A stretch of 7,386 nt of DNA, taken from the NCBI GenBank assembly GCA_037968895.1, contig JBBKWJ010000101.1:1-7386 (forward strand), written 5' to 3'. Source of the stretch: JBBKWJ01 sp037968895 (GTDB lineage Bacteria > Actinomycetota > Acidimicrobiia > Acidimicrobiales > SZUA-35). The translations under genes were made by a program, and so were the position numbers. Shown piece after piece: positions 1 to 5,348 of this stretch. The notes below the pieces were generated by a model. It saw nothing but the letters and a program-made list of their open reading frames with translations, ran no database searches and had not been told where the DNA came from. Within the stretch, counting starts at the first letter, position 1. Each line of letters starts with the position of its first letter.

Positions 1-735
1 GTGTGGAAACAGCGCACCGCGATCCTCACCAGCGCCACGATCCCGTCGTCGCTCTCCAACCGCCTCGGCATCGAAGCTGACAGCGTTGACGTCCACGACG
101 TGGGCAGCCCGTTCGACTACGAGTCGAACTCGATGCTGTACTGCGCGATCCATCTGCCCAACCCGAACTCGCCGGACTTCCGGGCGAAGGCGAACGACGA
201 ACTCGAAGCACTCATCAAGGCCGCGGGCGGGCGGACGCTGGCACTGTTCACGAGCTACCGGGCGATGGACGAAGCTGCCGAAGCGATGCGGGGGCGACTC
301 GACAACAAGATCCTCACGCAACGCGACCTGCCGAAGACGGCCCTGGTCAAGGCCTTCGCCGACGACGACGCAACCTGTCTCTTCGCGACCGCCGGACTGT
401 TCCAAGGGGTGGACGTTCCCGGCAAGACGCTGTCGCTCGTGGTGATCGACCGAATCCCGTTCCCGCGTCCGGACGATCCCCTGCTGTCGGCGCGACGCGA
501 TCAACTCGGGCGGAGCGCGTTCAGCGAGATCGACATCCCGCGAGCGTCGATGATGCTCGCACAGGCCGCTGGACGGTTGATCCGCTCGACGACCGACACC
601 GGCGTCGTCGCCGTGATGGACCCGCGTCTCGGCAAGGCCAACTACAAGTGGGACATCGTGAAGGCACTCCCCCCGATGAAGCGCACGCGCCACCGCAGCG
701 AAGTCGAAGAGTTCCTCAAAAAGATCACCGCCTGA
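1..735 (+). CDS. DinG/YoaA-type ATP-dependent DNA helicase, C-terminal part (5' end outside window)
   Basis: This is the C-terminal RecA-like domain of a superfamily 2 XPD/DinG-type helicase, an ATP-driven 5'-3' DNA unwinding enzyme linked to DNA repair. The frame is open at the first base, and the GTG there is probably an internal Val. About 244 residues are visible of a family usually well over 600 long, so the Walker A and DEAH-type motifs and any Fe-S domain lie upstream. Numbering from the edge: motif III TSATI (10-14), the motif IV region LALFTSYRAMD (80-90), motif V AGLFQGVDVPGK (131-142) followed by DRIPFPRPDDPL (150-161), and motif VI QAAGRLIRSTTDTGVV (188-203) with arginines 192 and 195 in the arginine-finger region. 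The gene ends with TGA at 733-735 and converges on the aldolase gene. Family assignment is firm. Which paralogue (DinG, YoaA or an actinobacterial relative) cannot be decided from this fragment. Confidence 0.93.
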   Translation: MWKQRTAILTSATIPSSLSNRLGIEADSVDVHDVGSPFDYESNSMLYCAIHLPNPNSPDFRAKANDELEALIKAAGGRTLALFTSYRAMDEAAEAMRGRLDNKILTQRDLPKTALVKAFADDDATCLFATAGLFQGVDVPGKTLSLVVIDRIPFPRPDDPLLSARRDQLGRSAFSEIDIPRASMMLAQAAGRLIRSTTDTGVVAVMDPRLGKANYKWDIVKALPPMKRTRHRSEVEEFLKKITA

Positions 736-741
736 CGAATT

Positions 742-772
742 GCGTCATCCGGTGCCTGGCACCCGATGACGC
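742..772. terminator. 31-base imperfect palindrome, probable bidirectional terminator
   Basis: GCGTCATCCGGTGCC pairs with GGCACCCGATGACGC around a central T, with one C-C mismatch at the ninth pair, giving a strong hairpin once a few central bases form the loop. It fills most of the 46-base gap between the convergent helicase and aldolase stop codons, which suits a shared terminator. There is no T-run on either side, so it is not a classical intrinsic terminator. It could act as a U-less terminator, block exonucleases, or be a dispersed repeat whose core is GGTGCCTGGCACC. The fold is read directly; the function is inferred. Confidence 0.55.
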
Positions 773-781
773 GTCCGCTTG

Positions 782-1864
782 TCAGGCGAGCGTGCCCACG
801 TTGTTCAGTTCGGCGAAGGCCTGCTCGAGGCGGGTGACGAAGCTCTCCTCACCCTTGCGCAGCCAGGCGCGAGGGTCGTAGTACTTCTTGTTCGGTGCGT
901 CGGCGCCTTCGGGGTTGCCGAGCTGGCCCTGCAGGTAGTCGTGCTTGTCGGCGTCGTAGGCACGGATGCCGTCCCAGAACGCCCACTGGAGGTCGGTGTC
1001 GATGTTCATCTTGATGACGCCGTAGCTCAGCGCCTCCTCGATCTCAGCGGCCGTCGATCCGGATCCACCGTGGAACACGAAGTTGACCGGCTTGTACGAC
1101 TCGGTCGAGTACTTCTCTGCGATGTGCGCCTGAGCGTCGCGCAGGATTGTCGGCGTGAGCTTCACATTGCCTGGCTTGTAGACGCCGTGCACGTTGCCGA
1201 ATGCAGCTGCGATGGTGAAGCGAGGGCTGATCGCCATGAGGCGCTCGTAGGCCTCTGCGACCTCTTCTGGCTTTGAGTAGAGGTCTTCTGGCTTGGCGTC
1301 GGAGTTGTCGACGCCGTCTTCTTCGCCGCCCGTGATACCGAGCTCGATCTCGAGGGTCATGTCAATGGCGGACATGCGCTTGAGGTAGTCGCAGCAGATG
1401 TCGAGGTTCTCCGACATCTCTTCTTCGGAGAGGTCGAGCATGTGCGAGCTGAAAAGTGGCTTGCCGGTTTCGGCGTAGTACGCCTCGCCCGCGTCGAGAA
1501 GGCCCGAGATCCAAGGCAACTTGTCTTTCGCTGCGTGGTCGGTGTGCAGAATGACGCGTGCGCCGTAGTGGCCGGCCATTGTCTGCACGTGTCGTGCGCC
1601 TGCAATCGAACCGGCAATTGAAGCCGCGTGATTGTCGTTTGGTGCAGACTTGCCAGCCACGAAGGCCGCGCCGCTGACGGAGAACTGGATGATGACCGGG
1701 GAGTTGACGGCGACCGCAGCTTCCATGACACCGTTAATGGTGTTGGATCCGGTGCAGTTTGCAGCGGGGAGCGCGTATCCATTGGCCTTCGCATCGGCGA
1801 AGACGGCTTGAACCTGGTCGCCGGTGAGGACACCGGCTGGGAGTTGGTCACTGAGCTTTGACAT
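782..1864 (-). CDS. fba: Class II (zinc-dependent) fructose-bisphosphate aldolase, class IIA type
   Basis: The enzyme reversibly cleaves fructose 1,6-bisphosphate into dihydroxyacetone phosphate and glyceraldehyde 3-phosphate in cytosolic glycolysis and gluconeogenesis. The 360-residue protein matches the length of the E. coli FbaA type and is nearly collinear with it. Visible landmarks are HTDHAAK with Asp109 (catalytic) and His110 (zinc), Glu172/Glu174, Glu181/Glu182 in the ITGGEEDGVDN segment, AFGNVHGVY with zinc ligand His226, FHGGSGS with His265 in the phosphate-binding segment, and KMNIDTDLQ with Asn287 and Asp289. All expected active-site residues are present, so it should be active. 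The ATG at 1864-1862 begins MSKLSDQLPAG, a normal N-terminus. The start lacks a good Shine-Dalgarno site but follows a TAAGCT hexamer by 7 bases. It appears monocistronic. Confidence 0.97.
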   Translation of the reverse strand: MSKLSDQLPAGVLTGDQVQAVFADAKANGYALPAANCTGSNTINGVMEAAVAVNSPVIIQFSVSGAAFVAGKSAPNDNHAASIAGSIAGARHVQTMAGHYGARVILHTDHAAKDKLPWISGLLDAGEAYYAETGKPLFSSHMLDLSEEEMSENLDICCDYLKRMSAIDMTLEIELGITGGEEDGVDNSDAKPEDLYSKPEEVAEAYERLMAISPRFTIAAAFGNVHGVYKPGNVKLTPTILRDAQAHIAEKYSTESYKPVNFVFHGGSGSTAAEIEEALSYGVIKMNIDTDLQWAFWDGIRAYDADKHDYLQGQLGNPEGADAPNKKYYDPRAWLRKGEESFVTRLEQAFAELNNVGTLA

Positions 1865-1871
1865 GGCGCCT

Positions 1872-1877
1872 AGCTTA
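1872..1877 (-). promoter_or_regulatory. Predicted -10 element of fba, leaderless-type
   Basis: On the minus strand TAAGCT (TANNNT) is followed by AGGCGCC and then the ATG of the aldolase gene. A spacing of 7 bases would put the transcription start at or next to the start codon. No convincing -35 hexamer lies 16-18 bases upstream. Confidence 0.4.
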
Positions 1878-1943
1878 GTGCGGATCGCACCTATGGCCAG
1901 TGAAACGTTGACCTGTTTCTGGAGTCAGGGCGAGGAGTATGCG

Positions 1944-2459
1944 CTAATCGCCTGTGACCCCGTCGATTGACTCTCGGATCAGGTCGGCGTGGCCGCAATG
2001 CCGTGCGTATTCCTCGATCATGTGGACCAGGATCCATCGCAGGTTCCATGGTGTGTTTGACGGTCCGCCAACCGCTGATAGTTGCTCGAGCGAATCGGCG
2101 TTGGCGACAACGGCACGGCTGCGGCCGACAGAATCGGCGAACTGAGCGAGGATCTGCTGTCCAGTGCGGGTCTTGGCTGCTGTGAAGTCCCAATCGCGGT
2201 CGTCGTCCCACGGCGCGCTGGCCCATGGTTCTGGCTCGCCGTTGTTGGCGAATCGGTCGGTGAACCAAGTGTCTTCGACCAACGCCATGTGGTAGACGAG
2301 ACCGCCAATGGTGAGTGTCGAGGGGGCAAGATGCGTGTTGAGTTGCTCGTCTGAGAGCGCCTCGGCCTTGCGAACCAACACAGCGCGGTAGTAGTCGAGA
2401 AAGTCTCGGAGCGTGTCGAATTCGTTCTGAGCGCGTGGCGGGTCGATTGGCTCAATCAT
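1944..2459 (-). CDS. DinB-superfamily (DUF664-like) putative metal-dependent protein
   Basis: The 171-residue protein has the look of the DinB/DUF664 four-helix bundle. Members bind a divalent metal through three histidines, and some relatives are thiol-dependent transferases or hydrolases. An early helix carries GGLVYHMALVEDTWF with His57. The C-terminal helix carries HMIEEYARHCGHADLIRE with His146, His154 and His157, the family signature. His57 plus His154/His157 are the likely metal ligands, by analogy. The substrate is unknown; a mycothiol-linked role is plausible in an actinobacterium but nothing here shows it. The ATG at 2459 overlaps the end of the upstream membrane protein gene by 8 bases (ATGATTGA), so the two are probably translated from one message by coupling. 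There is no signal peptide. Confidence 0.85.
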   Translation of the reverse strand: MIEPIDPPRAQNEFDTLRDFLDYYRAVLVRKAEALSDEQLNTHLAPSTLTIGGLVYHMALVEDTWFTDRFANNGEPEPWASAPWDDDRDWDFTAAKTRTGQQILAQFADSVGRSRAVVANADSLEQLSAVGGPSNTPWNLRWILVHMIEEYARHCGHADLIRESIDGVTGD

Positions 2460-3036
2460 TGGCGGCCTTCTTGGCCGCTTTCTCTTCGGCCTTCTCTGCC
2501 GCCTTCCTCGCCTTTGCGTCGCCTTTAAGATCGTGGGCTTGACGCTTGTTGCGGCGCCGAGACCACATAAGGCCTCCTAGACCGAAGAACATCAGCGCAC
2601 CAATCACGACACCGACCAAACTGCCGCCGCGGAAGCCGGGGCCGTCGACGTCAAGGATGCGCTCGCCTGCGTGAGCGGCGTTGCCGCTGCCAGTCACAAT
2701 GCCGAGCAGCGCCAGGTTTGGGAAGGCCAGAATTGCGGCAACAACAACCATTGTGAGTGCACGCTTCGCGCCTTTACGGAAGCGCCACGCAATGCGCAAC
2801 GATACGAGCGGGAGGAACGTGCAGAGTGCCCCGATGACGACACCCATGAAGCCGCCGAAGAAGAGGCGACCGTCGATGATGTCGCCGATCTTCTGTGCCC
2901 ACCAGCGTGGAATGACCGCTGCGCCGATGAGATAACCGAATCCGAGGCCAGCCAAAACGATGGCGCCCACTATCAGTTTCGTCTTCGCCGAACCCTTTGG
3001 CTCAGCTTCTTGAAGTACTAGCGGATCATCGCCCAT
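2452..3036 (-). CDS. Four-helix integral membrane protein of unknown function with Lys/Ala-rich tail
   Basis: I do not recognise a characterised family. From memory the sequence resembles uncharacterised actinobacterial membrane proteins sometimes labelled permease; that is not evidence of transport. The 194 residues hold four hydrophobic segments at about 20-43, 59-80, 93-115 and 138-158. Between helices 3 and 4 lies a polar stretch with GNAAHAGERILDVDGPGFR (118-136), which may be externally exposed. After helix 4 comes a basic, charged tail (RRRNKRQ, then Lys/Ala/Glu-rich to residue 194), probably cytoplasmic. Helices 2 and 4 share GVVIGAL (65-71 and 142-148), hinting at an internal duplication. 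The ATG at 3036 follows TAGACT by 6 bases. It is the first gene of a unit with the DinB-like gene, with an 8-base overlap, and it is divergent from the HtrA-like gene. Confidence 0.8.
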   Translation of the reverse strand: MGDDPLVLQEAEPKGSAKTKLIVGAIVLAGLGFGYLIGAAVIPRWWAQKIGDIIDGRLFFGGFMGVVIGALCTFLPLVSLRIAWRFRKGAKRALTMVVVAAILAFPNLALLGIVTGSGNAAHAGERILDVDGPGFRGGSLVGVVIGALMFFGLGGLMWSRRRNKRQAHDLKGDAKARKAAEKAEEKAAKKAAND

Positions 3037-3042
3037 TCCGCG

Positions 3043-3048
3043 AGTCTA
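3043..3048 (-). promoter_or_regulatory. Predicted -10 element of the membrane protein/DinB unit
   Basis: On the minus strand TAGACT lies 6 bases (CGCGGA) before the ATG at 3036. This is the same arrangement as at fba and suggests a leaderless or nearly leaderless transcript. No good -35 match is seen. The site lies in the 64-base gap shared with the divergent HtrA-like gene. Confidence 0.35.
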
Positions 3049-3088
3049 GACCGGATCGACGATGCTCATCCTCCGGTTGCACCAGGGC

Positions 3089-3094
3089 TACGGT
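3089..3094 (+). promoter_or_regulatory. Predicted -10 element or ribosome site of the HtrA-like gene
   Basis: TACGGT is followed by GGAAGC and then the ATG at 3101, a leaderless-type spacing of 6 bases. The same bases (GGTGGAAG at 3092-3099) could instead serve as a purine-rich ribosome binding site for an mRNA that starts further upstream. Both readings favour the ATG at 3101 over the in-frame ATG at 3062. Confidence 0.35.
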
Positions 3095-3100
3095 GGAAGC

Positions 3101-4561
3101 ATGAGTGACCCGTATCAAGGCATACCTCAGAACAACGATCCGGGCCAGTGGGCTCAGCCCGTTGATCCAAACTGGGCGCCTCCCTCAGCCAGCGCAACAC
3201 CCTCATCACTGCCGCCGACAGGTGAGAAAAAAAGTAAGAAGGGCCGAAACCTGGCAATCGCTGTCTTTGTCTTGCTCTTCGTTGGTGGCGGTATCGCGGG
3301 TGCAGTTATTGCTCTCGGTCAACTCACGACAACCGATCCGACGAAGGTCGATGATTGGGCGATCAGGCTCGAAACCTCTGGCTCGCTGGAAAGTACCGAC
3401 GCCAGCGGAGTCATGCTCGACTCAAGCGGCTACCTCTACACCGCTGCTTCGGCCGTCATGGGTGCGACCGAGATCAAAGCGTTCTTGGGCGACGGGTCAA
3501 ACTCGTTTCCAGCCGAGATCGTCGGCGTCTCTGAGTGCGCCAACGTTGCCAGGCTTCAGTTCAACGGCAAGCTGAGCGGCTATACGACGCTCGAATGGGC
3601 AACGGCTCTACCAAGTTTTGCGGATACGGCGCTCGCCGTCGGTTTCGATGAGTCGACGAGCGATTTCGTGGTCGAAGAAGGCATAATCGGTCAGGCAAAC
3701 GACTCGATGATCTTTCACAACCTCGACATTGGCCCAGGACTCGTGGGTTCACCGTTGGTCAGCGAGTCGGGCAAAGTGTTTGGCATTAACACCGAACCAG
3801 GCAGTGCGGCGCCAAGTGCCGTGGTCACCGAGGTCAGATTCGGCGCAAGCGACTCGATCGGGTTCGTAGCAACACCATCACACGATGGTCTTCGAGTGGC
3901 TGGGGTAGAAGCTGGCACTCCCGCCGCCGCTCTCGGGTTGCGGCCGGGCGACATCATCTTGGCGGTTGATGGTGCGGTGCTCCGAACGGCCACAGAGATG
4001 GTCGAATATTGCACGCTTGTCGATGGGCTCGCTGGCACCCCGTATGCCATTGAGGTGGAGCGGGATGGAAGAACTCTGACCGGCGAGATGAACGGGGCAA
4101 GCCTTGCCGCCGCTGGTGTCGAGGGTGACGAAGGCGATGCGCGGCTGCTCACGTACCAGACTGCCGTCGACGAAACCGGCGCCCTCCAGTTTGACGTGCC
4201 CTCTGACTGGGAAATCGATGGCAGTCCTACTGACGACGGCTTTCCCGACCTTTTTGCGGTTGGTGATGAGGGGTACGCCAACATGTTCTTCATCAGCACC
4301 GAAAACCCAGTCGAGGAAGAGATCCAACTCACGATTGATGCCTGGGAATGCACTGTGTTGGGTGCGAGCGAGCCTTGGGATGATGGCACCTACGTCGGGA
4401 TACTCCAGCCTTACGACTGTGAATCTGACTATTACGCCATCGTCGTAATCGCCGAAGACGTTTACGGCGAGCGTCTCTTGGTCGATATCGGAACGCTCGA
4501 CACGATCCACGCTGATGAGATCAGACAATCCGTGCTTGACACGTTTGCGAGCGCTTCCTAG
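3101..4561 (+). CDS. Membrane-anchored HtrA-like pseudoprotease with PDZ domain
   Basis: Started at 3101, the protein has 486 residues. It has a Pro/Ser-rich cytoplasmic N-terminus (1-41), a KKSKKGR basic stretch (43-49), one membrane helix (51-72), a trypsin-like domain (about 84-250), a PDZ domain (about 254-333, with LGLRPGDIILAVDG at 278-291) and an unassigned C-terminal domain (about 347-486). This is the HtrA/DegP layout, with the bulk outside the membrane. The catalytic positions are changed. The usual TNAHVV reads TAASAV with Ser117 for His. The D-L-A position reads N-V-A with Asn148 for Asp. GNSGGPL reads GLVGSPL (213-219) with Val215 for the nucleophile. It should therefore not be a serine protease, and a binding or sensing role through the PDZ domain is inferred. 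Cys417 and Cys440 in the C-terminal domain could pair. An ATG at 3062 would add 13 untypical residues (MLILRLHQ and so on). Confidence 0.85.
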   Translation: MSDPYQGIPQNNDPGQWAQPVDPNWAPPSASATPSSLPPTGEKKSKKGRNLAIAVFVLLFVGGGIAGAVIALGQLTTTDPTKVDDWAIRLETSGSLESTDASGVMLDSSGYLYTAASAVMGATEIKAFLGDGSNSFPAEIVGVSECANVARLQFNGKLSGYTTLEWATALPSFADTALAVGFDESTSDFVVEEGIIGQANDSMIFHNLDIGPGLVGSPLVSESGKVFGINTEPGSAAPSAVVTEVRFGASDSIGFVATPSHDGLRVAGVEAGTPAAALGLRPGDIILAVDGAVLRTATEMVEYCTLVDGLAGTPYAIEVERDGRTLTGEMNGASLAAAGVEGDEGDARLLTYQTAVDETGALQFDVPSDWEIDGSPTDDGFPDLFAVGDEGYANMFFISTENPVEEEIQLTIDAWECTVLGASEPWDDGTYVGILQPYDCESDYYAIVVIAEDVYGERLLVDIGTLDTIHADEIRQSVLDTFASAS

Positions 4562-4582
4562 GCAGGCCGAATCTAGGTCGAG

Positions 4583-4897
4583 CTATGAATCGCCGAGGAG
4601 ATCGTCGAGGCGGTCGAGGCGTTCGGTCCAGCGTTGAGCCGTTGCCGCAAGCCACATTGCGGTGTCTGATAGCGCGCGCCGGTCTATCCCGAACAGCACG
4701 GCTCGGCCGCTAGTCGATCGGTGCACGAGGCCGGCAGCCTCGAGTTGAGTGAGGTGTTTGGCGACTGCTTGACGTGTGATGTCGAACCCGCCAGCCAGGC
4801 CAGAGGCGCTCTGGGGACCGCGTTCACTCAGGCGATCGAGAATCTGGCGTCTGACGGGGTCGGCTAGGGCGGCGAGGCCAGCCGAATGGTCGCTCAT
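4583..4897 (-). CDS. ArsR-family winged-helix transcriptional regulator, cysteine-free
   Basis: The 104-residue protein is a compact ArsR-type winged-helix repressor. The N-terminal helix carries LAALADPVRRQILDRLSERG (8-27). The helix-turn-helix spans about 30-58, with recognition helix ITRQAVAKHLTQLEAAG (40-56). The wing is SGRAVLFGID (63-72). The last part (79-101) is a Trp/Arg/Leu-rich helix for dimerisation. It contains no cysteine, so a classical thiolate metal sensor of the ArsR/SmtB kind is unlikely. It belongs to the group often encoded beside AHSA1/SRPBCC proteins. Its ATG overlaps the SRPBCC stop codon by ATGA (4894-4897), indicating translational coupling. The likely operators are the two dyads at 5287-5310 and 5329-5348, which would give autoregulation and control of the divergent clpP pair. 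That control is inferred from position. Confidence 0.92.
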   Translation of the reverse strand: MSDHSAGLAALADPVRRQILDRLSERGPQSASGLAGGFDITRQAVAKHLTQLEAAGLVHRSTSGRAVLFGIDRRALSDTAMWLAATAQRWTERLDRLDDLLGDS

Positions 4898-5271
4898 TTG
4901 GGCGATGCTGCGAGTTGCGCACCTGCCATCATCATGGTGCCGTGCAAGATCCGTTCGGTGATTACGAGGCGAGTGCCGGTGCCGTCGGGGAAGATCTCGA
5001 ACGTCACCTGAGTTGGAGCCTCGGTCATGCTGGCCCAGCGAAGGGCAAGGCGTTCGCCAGCCTCGACTTCTTCGACCAGGAGCACCCGGGTGCCACCTTC
5101 GTCATCGGGGAAGTCGACGGTGCCTTCTGAACCTGGAATGGGGGAGAAGTCGACCTCAGCGCCAAACCATTTGCTGAGCTGATCGGCTTCGGTGATTGCC
5201 TCCCAGACGGTGTCCGGGTCGGCTTCGAAGCTTCGCTCGGTCTCAAACGTTTCGCTGGTGTCATTGGCCAT
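4894..5271 (-). CDS. SRPBCC (AHSA1-type START-like) domain protein
   Basis: Started at the ATG at 5271, the protein has 125 residues (MANDTSETFETERSF). It shows the helix-grip pattern of the AHSA1 family: an N-terminal strand, the helix DPDTVWEAITEADQLSKWF (18-36), then alternating strands including GTRVLLVEEVEAGERLALRW (60-79) and PTQVTFEIFPDGTGTRLVIT (86-105). Such proteins hold hydrophobic ligands or act as chaperone-associated factors; no ligand can be read here. It ends soon after TERILHGTMMMAG, so the long C-terminal helix that normally closes the pocket looks short. It is the first gene of the SRPBCC-ArsR unit. Longer starts exist: the ATG at 5283 adds MVRS, and 5397 would run into the clpP gene. 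The 5271 start is preferred because TATGGT lies 7 bases upstream and the homologous fold begins just after it. Confidence 0.85.
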   Translation of the reverse strand: MANDTSETFETERSFEADPDTVWEAITEADQLSKWFGAEVDFSPIPGSEGTVDFPDDEGGTRVLLVEEVEAGERLALRWASMTEAPTQVTFEIFPDGTGTRLVITERILHGTMMMAGAQLAASPK

Positions 5272-5278
5272 GGAGCGC

Positions 5279-5284
5279 ACCATA
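5279..5284 (-). promoter_or_regulatory. Predicted -10 element of the SRPBCC-ArsR unit
   Basis: On the minus strand TATGGT is followed by GCGCTCC and then the ATG at 5271 (7 bases), a leaderless-type arrangement. A second candidate, TAAGGT at 5299-5294 inside the first dyad, would start a transcript a few bases before the ATG at 5283. Either way the dyad at 5287-5310 lies within the promoter. Confidence 0.4.
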
Positions 5285-5286
5285 AC

Positions 5287-5310
5287 ACGCGCAACCTTAT
5301 GGTTGCACGT
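5287..5310. promoter_or_regulatory. Predicted ArsR-type operator dyad 1
   Basis: The core GCAACC-TTAT-GGTTGC (5291-5306) is a perfect 6-base inverted repeat around four bases. The pairing extends outward as ACG/CGT with one mismatched pair at 5290/5307. It sits just upstream of the SRPBCC -10 candidate and covers the likely -35 (TTGCAC, 5303-5308) of the divergent clpP promoter. The length and symmetry suit a dimeric winged-helix repressor. That the neighbouring ArsR protein binds here is inferred from adjacency. Confidence 0.7.
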
Positions 5311-5330
5311 CCTGCTCTTACGTGTATGGT
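5303..5330 (+). promoter_or_regulatory. Predicted promoter of the clpP pair
   Basis: TTGCAC (5303-5308) and TATGGT (5325-5330) are separated by 16 bases, an acceptable -35/-10 arrangement with the first three -35 bases matching consensus. The ATG at 5339 follows TATGGT by 8 bases, so the transcript may be leaderless or nearly so. The -35 is inside dyad 1, and the -10 and start site run into dyad 2. Confidence 0.5.
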
Positions 5331-5348
5331 GCAACCTCATGGTTGCAC
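5329..5348. promoter_or_regulatory. Predicted ArsR-type operator dyad 2
   Basis: GTGCAACC-TCAT-GGTTGCAC is a perfect 8-base inverted repeat around four bases. Its 16-base core differs from dyad 1 at one position only, and the two centres are exactly 40 bases apart. It overlaps the end of the clpP -10, the predicted transcription start and the first codons (ATG at 5339), where bound repressor would block initiation. Confidence 0.75.

Noticed and set aside
1..3. GTG at the first base as the true start of the helicase gene
   Set aside because: The visible protein starts just before helicase motif III, so motifs I and II must lie upstream. The GTG is an accident of the window edge.
779..1276. 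165-codon open frame on the + strand
   Set aside because: It is antisense to the well-supported aldolase gene, has low-complexity Val/Leu/Arg content and no recognisable domain.
1865..1943. Terminator for the DinB-like gene in the 79-base gap before fba
   Set aside because: Only 4-5 base arms (CCTG/CAGG, GAAAC/GTTTC) are present. Nothing beyond the predicted fba -10 can be supported.
1891..2268. 125-codon Arg-rich open frame on the - strand
   Set aside because: It overlaps the DinB-like gene in another frame, and its Arg/Pro-rich make-up is typical of a shadow of GC-rich coding DNA.
3062..3100. Longer start of the HtrA-like gene at 3062
   Set aside because: The added residues (MLILRLHQGYGGS) are untypical, and the ATG at 3101 has both a purine-rich site and a -10-like hexamer just upstream.
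3715..4389. 224-codon open frame on the - strand
   Set aside because: It lies wholly antisense to the HtrA-like gene and is Ser/Pro-rich as expected of a shadow frame.
4557..4578. CCTAG/CTAGG arms between the HtrA-like and arsR stop codons as a terminator
   Set aside because: There are only 5-base arms around a long loop and no T-run, too weak to call. I see no supported terminator in this 21-base gap.
5192..5338. Upstream start of clpP at 5192 and of the SRPBCC gene at 5397
   Set aside because: These would make the divergent genes overlap through the promoter/operator region and add non-homologous residues. The starts at 5339 and 5271 fit the folds and the promoters.
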